From contig DJVL01000032.1 in the NCBI GenBank assembly GCA_002440845.1, positions 1-8,816 of the forward strand: a stretch of 8,816 nt of DNA. Reading direction: 5' to 3'. The DNA is from Patescibacteria group bacterium UBA6257. GTDB taxonomy: Bacteria > Patescibacteriota > Minisyncoccia > UBA6257. The position numbers and the translations under genes are program-made. Positions 1 through 4,986 of this stretch are shown here, piece by piece. How positions within the stretch are numbered: the first letter of the stretch is position 1; every line of letters begins with the position of its first letter. The notes under the pieces were generated by a model. It was given only the letters and a program-made list of their open reading frames with translations. It searched no databases and was not told where the DNA came from.

Positions 1-64
1 GGGGTGTTTTTAGCCATCCTTCATTAACTAGCTGATTAACAAGTTGTGCTAGTGAAATAAACAT
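1..64 (-). CDS. Partial gene start, possible protein-L-isoaspartate methyltransferase
   Basis: Reading leftwards from an ATG at 62-64, the frame stays open to the window edge for 21 codons. It begins MFISLAQLVNQ and continues to a GWLKTP segment. An N-terminal helix followed by G-(Y/W)-L-K-T-P resembles the start of protein-L-isoaspartate O-methyltransferases, which repair damaged aspartyl residues and often begin with a segment leading into 'LKTP..I..AF'. That match is from memory on very few residues. No methyltransferase motif lies inside the window. No clear Shine-Dalgarno site precedes the ATG. The gene lies downstream of tRNA-Ser(GCT) on the same strand, with a possible weak terminator between them. 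The reading frame is fairly safe; the product name is a guess. Confidence 0.45.
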   Translation of the reverse strand, partial: MFISLAQLVNQLVNEGWLKTP

Positions 65-115
65 TTTATTGTCTTAAACTAATTCCTAATTATTTTTCAA
101 TTATTTTCCGAAAAT

Positions 116-141
116 AAAAAATTAAATCCGCCAACTAGCGG
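116..141 (-). terminator. Possible weak terminator after tRNA-Ser(GCT)
   Basis: On the minus strand a short GC stem (CCGC/GCGG, plus-strand arms 128-131 and 138-141, 6-base loop) is followed by ATTTAATTTTTT. The position, about 55 bases past the tRNA 3' end, suits a rho-independent terminator. The stem is only 4 bp, so strength is doubtful. A competing pairing joins CGCCA (130-134) with TGGCG (148-152). Confidence 0.35.
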
Positions 142-150
142 CTCGGCTGG

Positions 151-183
151 CGAGTCTTCGCAGAAGGCGAGGCGAAAAACTCG
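151..183. repeat. GC-rich imperfect inverted repeat in the spacer next to tRNA-Ser
   Basis: CGAGTCTTCGC (151-161) and GCGAAAAACTCG (172-183) form an imperfect inverted repeat: CGAGT pairs with ACTCG and TTCGC with GCGAA, separated by a small bulge. The loop is about 10 bases. The surrounding stretch from about 128 to 183 is far richer in G and C than the flanking spacer and holds further short self-complementary pieces such as CCGC/GCGG. It has no open frame worth calling. It resembles a REP-like intergenic structured element, but membership of a repeat family cannot be shown from one window. Confidence 0.5.
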
Positions 184-194
184 TCGTGTATAAA

Positions 195-287
<93 letters not shown>

Positions 288-355
288 AAAGATATTTTTC
301 ATTAAAAACAAATTTAAATCAGTTTAGCGAAAAAGGATTAAAAAAGCAACTTAGC

Positions 356-385
356 TTGACAAAAATATGGTTTATACTATATACT
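356..385 (+). promoter_or_regulatory. Promoter of the 3D-domain gene
   Basis: A consensus -35 TTGACA (356-361) is followed by a -10 that reads either TATATA (378-383, 16-base spacer) or TATACT (380-385, 18-base spacer). Transcription would begin near 390, leaving a leader of about 50 bases that opens directly into the hairpins at 396-434. Confidence 0.7.
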
Positions 386-395
386 AATTGATAAT

Positions 396-434
396 ACTCC
401 TCAAAAGGGAGTTTTTAAATTGAAAATTTAAAAA
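396..434 (+). promoter_or_regulatory. Two overlapping leader hairpins before the 3D-domain gene
   Basis: ACTCC (396-400) pairs with GGAGT (408-412) around a 7-base loop and is followed by TTTT, like a minimal terminator or attenuator. An exact 10-bp inverted repeat, TTTTTAAATT (412-421) and AATTTAAAAA (425-434), uses the same T run. The two hairpins therefore cannot form fully together. The second ends 7 bases before the ATG at 442. The structures are visible in the sequence; a regulatory role is inference, and the second stem is all A-T. Confidence 0.4.
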
Positions 435-441
435 ATAAAAT

Positions 442-981
442 ATGGTTATAAACAAAGAAGATGACCCTCTTTTACGGAAAAAGTGGCTTAAAAAAGCCGT
501 AAAAATAACTATTTTTTCTGTCTTTGTAGTTGTTTTTTTCTTTAATCAGGCCTTTGGAGTAAAAAAAATCGTAGAAGGTTACCCGTCAATTATAACTACA
601 AATACTGACGACGGAATAGAATCCTCTGATTTTTCTTCTTCAGACGAAAAAAATATGTTTATGGGCTATCAAGCGTCAACTATTTATCCGAAGACCAGAA
701 TAATATTAGTAACCGCCTATTCTTCAACTCCGGACCAAACTGACGAAGACCCTTTCATAACGGCCTCAGGGAAAACGGTAAAAGAGGGAATAATCGCTTC
801 TAATTTTCTGCCTTTTGGCACAAAAGTTCGTTTCCCAGAAATTTTTGAAGATAAAATTTTTGTAGTTGAGGACAAGATGAATAAAAGATTCAACGATAGC
901 AGGGTTGATATTTGGTTTCCGGAAAGAGAGTTAGCTGAAGAATTCGGAATTCGGGAAACCATCATAGAAATTATAGAGTAA
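442..981 (+). CDS. Membrane-anchored 3D-domain protein
   Basis: This 179-residue protein has a short basic N-terminus, one hydrophobic segment at about residues 20-40 (an anchor or uncleaved signal), a polar linker rich in Ser, Asp and Thr to about residue 85, and a C-terminal 3D domain (about 86-178). The domain shows TAYS (91-94), a Thr-Asp pair at 100-101, TASG (107-110), LPFGT (123-127), VVEDKM (141-146) and VDIWF (155-159). D101, D144 and D156 are the best candidates for the conserved aspartates that name the domain. The family has a double-psi beta-barrel fold related to the MltA and YuiC peptidoglycan-cleaving enzymes, so a cell-wall role outside the membrane is likely. The protein lacks LysM or G5 modules, so wall binding would rest on the anchor. 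The gene has its own promoter and terminator and stands alone. No good Shine-Dalgarno site precedes the ATG. The domain call is firm; enzyme activity is inferred. Confidence 0.88.
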   Translation: MVINKEDDPLLRKKWLKKAVKITIFSVFVVVFFFNQAFGVKKIVEGYPSIITTNTDDGIESSDFSSSDEKNMFMGYQASTIYPKTRIILVTAYSSTPDQTDEDPFITASGKTVKEGIIASNFLPFGTKVRFPEIFEDKIFVVEDKMNKRFNDSRVDIWFPERELAEEFGIRETIIEIIE

Positions 982-993
982 TTCTGATTCATC

Positions 994-1035
994 AATTAAA
1001 ACACCCAAACTTAAAACTCGGGTGTTTTAATTTAA
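994..1035. terminator. Bidirectional terminator between the 3D-domain gene and tRNA-Leu
   Basis: Exact 13-bp arms (994-1006 and 1020-1032, core AAAACACCC/GGGTGTTTT) enclose a 13-base loop. Each arm has A/T runs outside the GC core, so the hairpin ends in T-rich sequence on both strands. It sits 13 bases after the 3D-domain stop and about 40 bases past the 3' end of tRNA-Leu, where both convergent transcripts need to end. Confidence 0.85.
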
Positions 1036-1070
1036 AAAAAAGAGAACAGCTCCAGCGAGTTCAATTTCGG

Positions 1071-1152
1071 TGCCCGGGGAGAGACTCGAACTCTCACACC
1101 GTAAGGTACTTGATCTTAAGTCAAGCGCGTCTGCCAATTCCGCCACCCGGGC
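1071..1152 (-). tRNA. tRNA-Leu(TAA), no encoded CCA
   Basis: Acceptor GCCCGGG (1152-1146) pairs with CCCGGGC (1078-1072), with discriminator A at 1071. The next bases read CCG, so the CCA end is not encoded. The anticodon stem CTTGA/TCAAG holds loop CTTAAGA, anticodon TAA (plus-strand 1116-1118), decoding UUA and UUG. A short variable arm (TACCTTACGGTGT region) and a normal T arm (GAGAG, loop TTCGAGT, CTCTC) fit leucine class II structure. It follows tRNA-Cys with a 5-base gap and is probably on the same transcript. Confidence 0.95.
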
Positions 1153-1157
1153 AGAAG

Positions 1158-1230
1158 AGGCCACGGTGGGAATTGCACCCACGAATAGCGGTTTTGCAGA
1201 CCGCAGTGTTAGCTACTTCACCACGTGGCC
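1158..1230 (-). tRNA. tRNA-Cys(GCA), atypical D and T loops, no encoded CCA
   Basis: Acceptor GGCCACG (1230-1224) pairs with CGTGGCC (1165-1159), and the discriminator is T at 1158, as expected for cysteine. The anticodon stem GCGGT/ACCGC encloses CTGCAAA, anticodon GCA. The T stem GTGGG/CCCAC is intact, but its loop is TGCAATT where TTC normally starts the loop. The D stem has three clear pairs (GTG/CAC), and its loop AAGTAGCTAA lacks the usual GG pair. The 3' flank reads CTT, so CCA must be added. It is probably cotranscribed with tRNA-Leu from the promoter at 1247-1275. Confidence 0.9.
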
Positions 1231-1246
1231 AATAACTTTTTCAGAA

Positions 1247-1275
1247 ATTATACAACAAAATTTTTTTGAAAACAA
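1247..1275 (-). promoter_or_regulatory. Probable promoter for the tRNA-Cys/tRNA-Leu pair
   Basis: On the minus strand a consensus -10 TATAAT (1252-1247) lies 17 bases after TTGTTT (1275-1270). The start point would fall near 1240, about ten bases before the tRNA-Cys 5' end. The -35 matches only half of the consensus, and the region is A/T rich, so some chance of coincidence remains. Read-through from infB is the alternative. Confidence 0.5.
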
Positions 1276-1290
1276 ACTATAATAAATTAA

Positions 1291-2838
1291 TCACGAACCC
1301 TTATTCTTTTGAAAAAAAATCAACATATCTCCTTTTTTTATTGTCTCAGGACAATCAACCAATAAGCCGCATTCTTCTCCGCTGTTTATTTCGTTAACAT
1401 CGGTTTTATTCTTCTTCAAGTTAAAAACAACTCCTTTGTTCAAGTTTTTCTCTTCTCTAAATAAATAAAAATGAATTTTATTCCTGACATTGCCTTCAAG
1501 CACCTTGCCTCCGACCAGTTGTTTCCCTTTGACAGGATTAAAAGTGTCTAAAATTTCCAATTTTCCAAAAATCTCTTCTTTCGGCTTATCAATAAGCCGG
1601 CTTTCAACTATTTCCTGAATTTTGTCTTTAATCTCGTAAATTATTTCGCCTTCCACGGGAATTAAATTTTTATTGATAAAAAGAAGGTTTTTTGCTTCTG
1701 TTCTTTTTTTAACCCGAAACATCACAATTAAAGTTTTTTCTTGGGGGGCAACTTTTAAATCTCCTTCGGTGAGGTTTCCGGTATCGTTTTTTAAAAGGCG
1801 AAAAGACCATTTTCTATCTTTGCCTAAACCATCAATTAAATTAACCAGAGCTTCAGCCGAACCCATAGCATCGCTTTTTATAATCAAAGGTATAATCATT
1901 GTCGGCTCAGAACTTCCTATCTCTTTTGCTATTATTTCCCCCTGATTTTCCATTTCTGATAATTTTTCTAATTCCAATTTATCTCTGCCGGCAAAAAATT
2001 TTTCGCCAACAGGCGGTAAGCCTTCAAAACCAATAACTTGAACCGGGGAAGAAAAAGTTGCTTCTTTTATTGATTTGCCCAAAAAATCTTCCAAAATTTT
2101 CACTTTGCCACAGATTTTGCCAGCTACCAGATTGTCTTTCAAAAAAAGCGTGCCGTCAGTAATAATTAAAACAGCGGCACTGCCCCGCTTAGCATCCAAA
2201 TGGGACTCTATAACCACGCCCGAAGCCGGATTTTTAGGATTAGCTTTAATTTCTTCCATCTCTGCCATTAATAAAATTAATTCCAAAAGCTCGTCAATGC
2301 CCTGGCCGGTTTTAGCAGAAATTTCAACAAAAGAAACATCTCCGCCCCAGCCCTCCAAAAAAACTTCATTTTCCGCTAACTCTTTTTTTACTTTTTCCGG
2401 ATTAGCGCCTTCTTTATCAATCTTGGTTAAAGCAACACAAAAAGGAGTTTGAGTTGTTTTTAAACAATCAATGGACTCTTTGGTTTGAGATTTTACCCCC
2501 TCATCAGCTGCCACCACTAACACAGCGATATCGGCAACTTTAGCTCCCCGGGAGCGAATAGAGCAAAAAGCTTCGTGCCCCGGCGTGTCAATAAAAGTGA
2601 TTTTGCGTCTAAAAGACGCAAAATCATTCTTAAAAGAACTAAGGGTTTTGTCTTTTTTTGGTTGGACAATAACTTCATAAGCGCCGATGTGCTGGGTAAT
2701 GCCTCCTGTTTCTTTTTCAGCTATTTTTGTCTTTCGGATAAAATCTAAAAGAGTTGTTTTGCCGTGGTCAACATGGCCTAAAACAACAACAATGGGCGGA
2801 CGGGGAACTAAACTTAATTGTTTGTTTTTATCTTTCAT
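1291..2838 (-). CDS. infB: Translation initiation factor IF-2, short form
   Basis: IF-2 is the GTPase that brings initiator tRNA to the small ribosomal subunit and promotes subunit joining. The 515 residues begin almost directly with the G domain: G1 GHVDHGKT (21-28), switch region GGITQHIGAY (45-54), G3 DTPGHEAF (84-91), G4 TKID (138-141) and G5 SAK (174-176). Beta-barrel domain II (about 205-295, with ASGVVIESHLD) and the C-terminal IF-2 domains III and IV follow (about 310-515). Long bacterial homologues, such as the roughly 890-residue E. coli protein, carry N-terminal domains that are missing here. G4 has Thr in place of the usual Asn of NKxD; TKxD is also found in SRP-type GTPases, so function is plausible. 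Between the switch region and G3 there is an extra segment of about 20 residues, partly encoded by an inverted repeat. The ATG at 2838 is chosen because the G domain starts just behind it; no Shine-Dalgarno site is evident. The gene lies downstream of three tRNAs and upstream of two more on the same strand. Confidence 0.97.
   Translation of the reverse strand: MKDKNKQLSLVPRPPIVVVLGHVDHGKTTLLDFIRKTKIAEKETGGITQHIGAYEVIVQPKKDKTLSSFKNDFASFRRKITFIDTPGHEAFCSIRSRGAKVADIAVLVVAADEGVKSQTKESIDCLKTTQTPFCVALTKIDKEGANPEKVKKELAENEVFLEGWGGDVSFVEISAKTGQGIDELLELILLMAEMEEIKANPKNPASGVVIESHLDAKRGSAAVLIITDGTLFLKDNLVAGKICGKVKILEDFLGKSIKEATFSSPVQVIGFEGLPPVGEKFFAGRDKLELEKLSEMENQGEIIAKEIGSSEPTMIIPLIIKSDAMGSAEALVNLIDGLGKDRKWSFRLLKNDTGNLTEGDLKVAPQEKTLIVMFRVKKRTEAKNLLFINKNLIPVEGEIIYEIKDKIQEIVESRLIDKPKEEIFGKLEILDTFNPVKGKQLVGGKVLEGNVRNKIHFYLFREEKNLNKGVVFNLKKNKTDVNEINSGEECGLLVDCPETIKKGDMLIFFQKNKGS
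2598..2626. repeat. Perfect 13-bp inverted repeat inside infB
   Basis: TGATTTTGCGTCT (2598-2610) and AGACGCAAAATCA (2614-2626) are exact reverse complements around a 3-base loop. On the coding strand the hairpin encodes the segment NDFASFRRKIT (residues 71-81), in an extra stretch of the IF-2 GTPase domain just before the G3 motif. A stem this long with so tight a loop is unlikely by chance in a window of this size. Confidence 0.9.
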
Positions 2839-3012
2839 ATTATTAGAGGCGGAGGGAAAGGATTCTTACCAAGTAATTCAGCTGACGCTGAATTCTTTCC
2901 GGCTGGCCTTGTGGCGCTCCTTTCGCTTCGCTCAAACTCGCGCAACGCTCCGGCCTTCAAATCCTCTCGCAAACCAAGCAGTTGGTTTACTTTTTTATAT
3001 TTACACCTGCAG
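2839..3012 (-). other. Structured, GC-rich spacer between tRNA-Ser(TGA) and infB
   Basis: This 174-base stretch contains no credible gene. In minus-strand order it first holds a 7-bp hairpin (AAACCAA 2971-2977, TTGGTTT 2982-2988). A GC-rich section (about 2899-2955) comes next, with repeated CGCTCC (2915-2920, 2946-2951), repeated GGCCTT (2905-2910, 2952-2957) and several GCG words. An exact 8-bp hairpin (AATTCAGC 2875-2882, GCTGAATT 2887-2894) lies about 40 bases before the infB start. I found no convincing infB promoter, so the spacer may be part of a tRNA-infB transcript, acting as tRNA trailer and infB leader. Confidence 0.5.
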
Positions 3013-3094
3013 CGGAGGGGACAGGATTCGAACCTGCAAGTCCTTTCGGACACCAGTTTTCAAGACTGGCGCATTGCCATTCTGCCACCCCTCC
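3013..3094 (-). tRNA. tRNA-Ser(TGA), no encoded CCA
   Basis: Acceptor GGAGGGG (3094-3088) pairs with CCCCTCC (3020-3014), with discriminator G at 3013. The following bases read CTG, so CCA is not encoded. The anticodon stem CCAGT/ACTGG holds loop CTTGAAA, anticodon TGA for UCN serine codons. The variable arm (GTCC/GGAC) and a T arm with loop TTCGAAT are clear. It lies 8 bases from tRNA-Lys and is probably on the same transcript. Confidence 0.95.
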
Positions 3095-3102
3095 AAAATA
3101 AG

Positions 3103-3175
3103 TCCCCCCGACAGGACTCGAACCTGCAACCAACTGCTTAAGAGGCAGCTGCTCTACCAACTGAGCTACGGGGGG
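3103..3175 (-). tRNA. tRNA-Lys(CTT), no encoded CCA
   Basis: Acceptor CCCCCCG (3175-3169) pairs with CGGGGGG (3110-3104), with discriminator A at 3103 and no encoded CCA (CTT follows). The D arm (GCTC..GAGC) is canonical, and the T loop is TTCGAGT. The anticodon stem GCTGC/GCAGT encloses CTCTTAA, anticodon CTT for AAG. The first pair is C1-G72 rather than the commoner G1-C72. A 12-base piece of its anticodon and variable region is complementary to the spacer before infB. Confidence 0.95.
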
Positions 3176-3267
3176 CTCATTAACAATTATTGATTAATGA
3201 CTTAAAAACAAACGGCAAAACTCCGCTAAAGCAATAAATAAACATCAAAAACAATTAATTATGGGAG

Positions 3268-3340
3268 TGCCCCCGGGAGGAGTCGAACCCCCAATTTCCA
3301 CGTCCGAAGCGTGGCGCCATATCCATTAGACCACAGGGGC
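3268..3340 (-). tRNA. tRNA-Arg(TCG), no encoded CCA
   Basis: Acceptor GCCCCTG (3340-3334) pairs with CGGGGGC (3275-3269) with one U-G pair; the discriminator is A at 3268, and CTC follows instead of CCA. The anticodon stem CCACG/CGTGG holds CTTCGGA, anticodon TCG for CGN codons. The T arm (GGGGG, loop TTCGACT, CCTCC) is complete. It is first in the minus-strand tRNA series and lies 92 bases upstream of tRNA-Lys. Its cognate synthetase argS lies in the same window on the other strand. Confidence 0.95.
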
Positions 3341-3389
3341 TATAACTAAATTAAGAAACCTCCCTTTTGGGGAAAAAGCTCAAAATAGA

Positions 3390-3418
3390 TTGAAAAAATA
3401 TTCATTCTCCGCTATGAT
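3390..3418 (+). promoter_or_regulatory. Promoter of the cca gene
   Basis: TTGAAA (3390-3395) and TATGAT (3413-3418) are separated by exactly 17 bases. The predicted start near 3425 leaves a leader of only about 15 bases before the ATG at 3440. That leader has no clear Shine-Dalgarno site (AGCGCAAAG precedes the ATG). Confidence 0.65.
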
Positions 3419-3446
3419 TATAGTAAAAAAAGCGCAAAGATGCAAA
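3417..3446 (-). promoter_or_regulatory. Possible divergent promoter for the tRNA-Arg side
   Basis: On the minus strand TATAAT (3422-3417) is preceded by TTTGCA (3446-3441) with an 18-base spacer. The -10 matches consensus but the -35 is poor. The -10 overlaps the -10 of the plus-strand cca promoter by two bases, and the -35 lies over the cca start codon. The RNA would have a leader of about 70 bases before tRNA-Arg, including the motif at 3359-3373. Confidence 0.3.
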
Positions 3447-4954
3447 TACCATTAGAGGTTCTTGAGATTTTAGAAAAAATAAAAAAAAGAAATTTTGAAG
3501 CTTATCTTGTTGGCGGTTGCGCCAGAGATCTGCTTCTTGATAAAGAACCAAAGGATTGGGATATAACAACTCAAGCTACGCCTGTTGAAATTCAAAAAAT
3601 TTTTCCAGACAGCATTTATGAAAATAATTTCGGCACTGTGGCAATTAAAACTTCCAGCCAAAAAGAAAGTTTAAAAATCATAGAAATCACCACTTTTAGA
3701 AAAGAAGGAAAATATACTGACAAACGCCACCCCGACGAGATAAAATTTGCCCAAACCATAGAAGAAGATTTAAGCCGCCGCGATTTTACCATCAATGCAA
3801 TGGCGTTGAAAATTCAAAATTCAAAAATCAAAAATCAAAATTACAATTCAAAACTCAAAATATTAGATACAAAATACGCTTTAATCGATCCCTTTGGCGG
3901 CCAGAAAGATCTTCAAAATAAAATTATCAGAACAGTGGGCAGTCCAAACGATCGTTTTGCCGAAGATGCCTTAAGGTTAATAAGAGCCATTAGATTTGCC
4001 TGTGAATTAAATTTTAAAATTGAAAAAGAAACGTTAGAAGCAATAAAAAACAATGTTGGCCTGATAAAATTAATTTCCCAAGAAAGGATCCGAGATGAAT
4101 TTATAAAAATTATCGCCAGCCCCCGGGCGGCTCAAGGGCTTTCTTTAATGCAAGAAACAAACTTATTAAAACAAATTATTCCTGAATTAGAACAAGGCAT
4201 CGGGGTAACCCAAAATAAACATCATATTTATACGGTCTGGGAACACTTACTGCGTTCTTTGGATTACGCTGCAAAAAAAAATTATAGTTTGGAAGTAAAA
4301 TTAGCCAGCCTTTCCCATGATATTGGCAAACCGAAAACCAAAAGAGGGAAAGGGATCAATGCTACTTTCTACAATCACGAAATAGAAGGAACAAAAATGG
4401 TTTCCAGAATCCTCAACCGGTTAAAATTTCCCAAAGACCAATCGGAAAAAATTATAAAATTAGTCCGTTACCATGGTTTTGTTTATGACCCAGAAATCAC
4501 CACCGATGCCTCTATCAGAAGGCTGCTTTTAAAAATCGGGAAAGAAAATATTGAAGAATTGGCTCAAGTTCGGGAAGCAGACCGGATCGGTTCTGGTTGC
4601 CCTAAAGCCCGGCCTTTTCGCCTGCGTCATTTTCTTTTTAAGGTAGAAAAAGTTTTGAAAGAAACTGAAGGCCAACAACCGTCTTTAAAAATGTTAAAAG
4701 TTAATGGCAATGATATTATGAAAATCCTTAAAATAGAAGCCGGACCAAAAATCGGCGCTATTTTAAATATTCTTTTAGAAAAAGTCTTGGATGATCCGGA
4801 GGAAAACAAAAAAGAAATTTTAGAAAAAGAAATTAAGAATTTAGGCAATCTTTCTTTAAAAGAATTGAAGGAAAAAAGCAGGCGAGCCAAAGAAAAATAT
4901 CTATCTTTATTGGAAAATGAGGAAAAAAAAATAAAAGATAAATATTTTGTTTAG
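3440..4954 (+). CDS. cca: CCA tRNA nucleotidyltransferase with HD domain
   Basis: This enzyme adds or repairs the 3' CCA of tRNAs using CTP and ATP. The 504 residues show the class II nucleotidyltransferase head: LVGGCARD (23-30), metal-binding D39 and D41 in KDWD, and RRDFTINAMA (113-122). LIDPFGG (148-154) and the nucleotide-selecting EDALR (175-179) follow. The neck and body then lead to an HD phosphohydrolase-type domain with H262, H269, H293-D294 (SHDIGKP) and NHE (312-314). The C-terminus (about 455-504) is a lysine- and glutamate-rich, probably helical tail. Residues about 124-145 form an insertion between two head motifs, encoded by an A-rich repeat. A poly(A) polymerase of the same superfamily is the main alternative, but six tRNAs in this window lack encoded CCA and favour CCA addition. 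The gene has its own promoter and is followed 32 bases later by tRNA-Pro. Confidence 0.92.
   Translation: MQIPLEVLEILEKIKKRNFEAYLVGGCARDLLLDKEPKDWDITTQATPVEIQKIFPDSIYENNFGTVAIKTSSQKESLKIIEITTFRKEGKYTDKRHPDEIKFAQTIEEDLSRRDFTINAMALKIQNSKIKNQNYNSKLKILDTKYALIDPFGGQKDLQNKIIRTVGSPNDRFAEDALRLIRAIRFACELNFKIEKETLEAIKNNVGLIKLISQERIRDEFIKIIASPRAAQGLSLMQETNLLKQIIPELEQGIGVTQNKHHIYTVWEHLLRSLDYAAKKNYSLEVKLASLSHDIGKPKTKRGKGINATFYNHEIEGTKMVSRILNRLKFPKDQSEKIIKLVRYHGFVYDPEITTDASIRRLLLKIGKENIEELAQVREADRIGSGCPKARPFRLRHFLFKVEKVLKETEGQQPSLKMLKVNGNDIMKILKIEAGPKIGAILNILLEKVLDDPEENKKEILEKEIKNLGNLSLKELKEKSRRAKEKYLSLLENEEKKIKDKYFV
3809..3861 (+). repeat. A-rich TCAAAA-type tandem repeat inside cca
   Basis: About 53 bases consist of imperfect units of the kind TTCAAAA, TCAAAAA and CTCAAAA, with C as almost the only non-A/T base. 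It keeps the reading frame and encodes residues about 124-141, a run of K, I, Q, N and S, between the RRDFTINAMA and LIDPFGG motifs. Base composition and amino acid make-up differ sharply from the conserved code on both sides, consistent with an inserted or expanded repeat. Confidence 0.75.
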
Positions 4955-4974
4955 CCAGGATTTTATTGTATAGT
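4947..4974 (+). promoter_or_regulatory. Probable promoter for tRNA-Pro
   Basis: TTGTTT (4947-4952) and TATAGT (4969-4974) are spaced by 16 bases. Transcription would start near 4981, six bases before tRNA-Pro. The -35 overlaps the cca stop codon. The same TTGTTT-type -35 is seen before tRNA-Cys. Confidence 0.45.
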
Positions 4975-4986
4975 GTTTAATCAAAG

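Noticed and set aside
101..117. Odd palindrome TTATTTTC-C-GAAAATAA before the left-edge gene, as an operator
   Set aside because: It is almost entirely A/T in a low-complexity region, and no regulator or clear promoter is associated with it.
717..995. Antisense frame in the 3D-domain gene
   Set aside because: The plus-strand frame has a clear conserved domain; this one has none.
1070..1282. Plus-strand open frame of 70 codons across the tRNA-Leu/tRNA-Cys region
   Set aside because: It lies antisense to two well-folded tRNA genes and their promoter; its residues are read from tRNA arms.
1291..2838. Alternative genetic code with UGA as glycine (Gracilibacteria/Absconditabacteria)
   Set aside because: infB ends at a TGA exactly where the protein should end, and no conserved domain is interrupted by TGA.
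2971..2996. Hairpin plus TTTTTT on the plus strand resembling a terminator
   Set aside because: No plus-strand gene lies upstream, and on the minus strand the hairpin is not followed by T's.
2835..3053. Minus-strand 72-codon frame upstream of infB
   Set aside because: It begins inside tRNA-Ser(TGA) and covers the structured spacer; there is no start signal and no recognisable protein.
2687..3193. Plus-strand open frames (2687-3193, 2818-3141) with a 'GGDRIRTCK' or 'RQDSNLQ' look
   Set aside because: Those peptides are the familiar false translations of tRNA antisense strands; the frames also overlap the start of infB.
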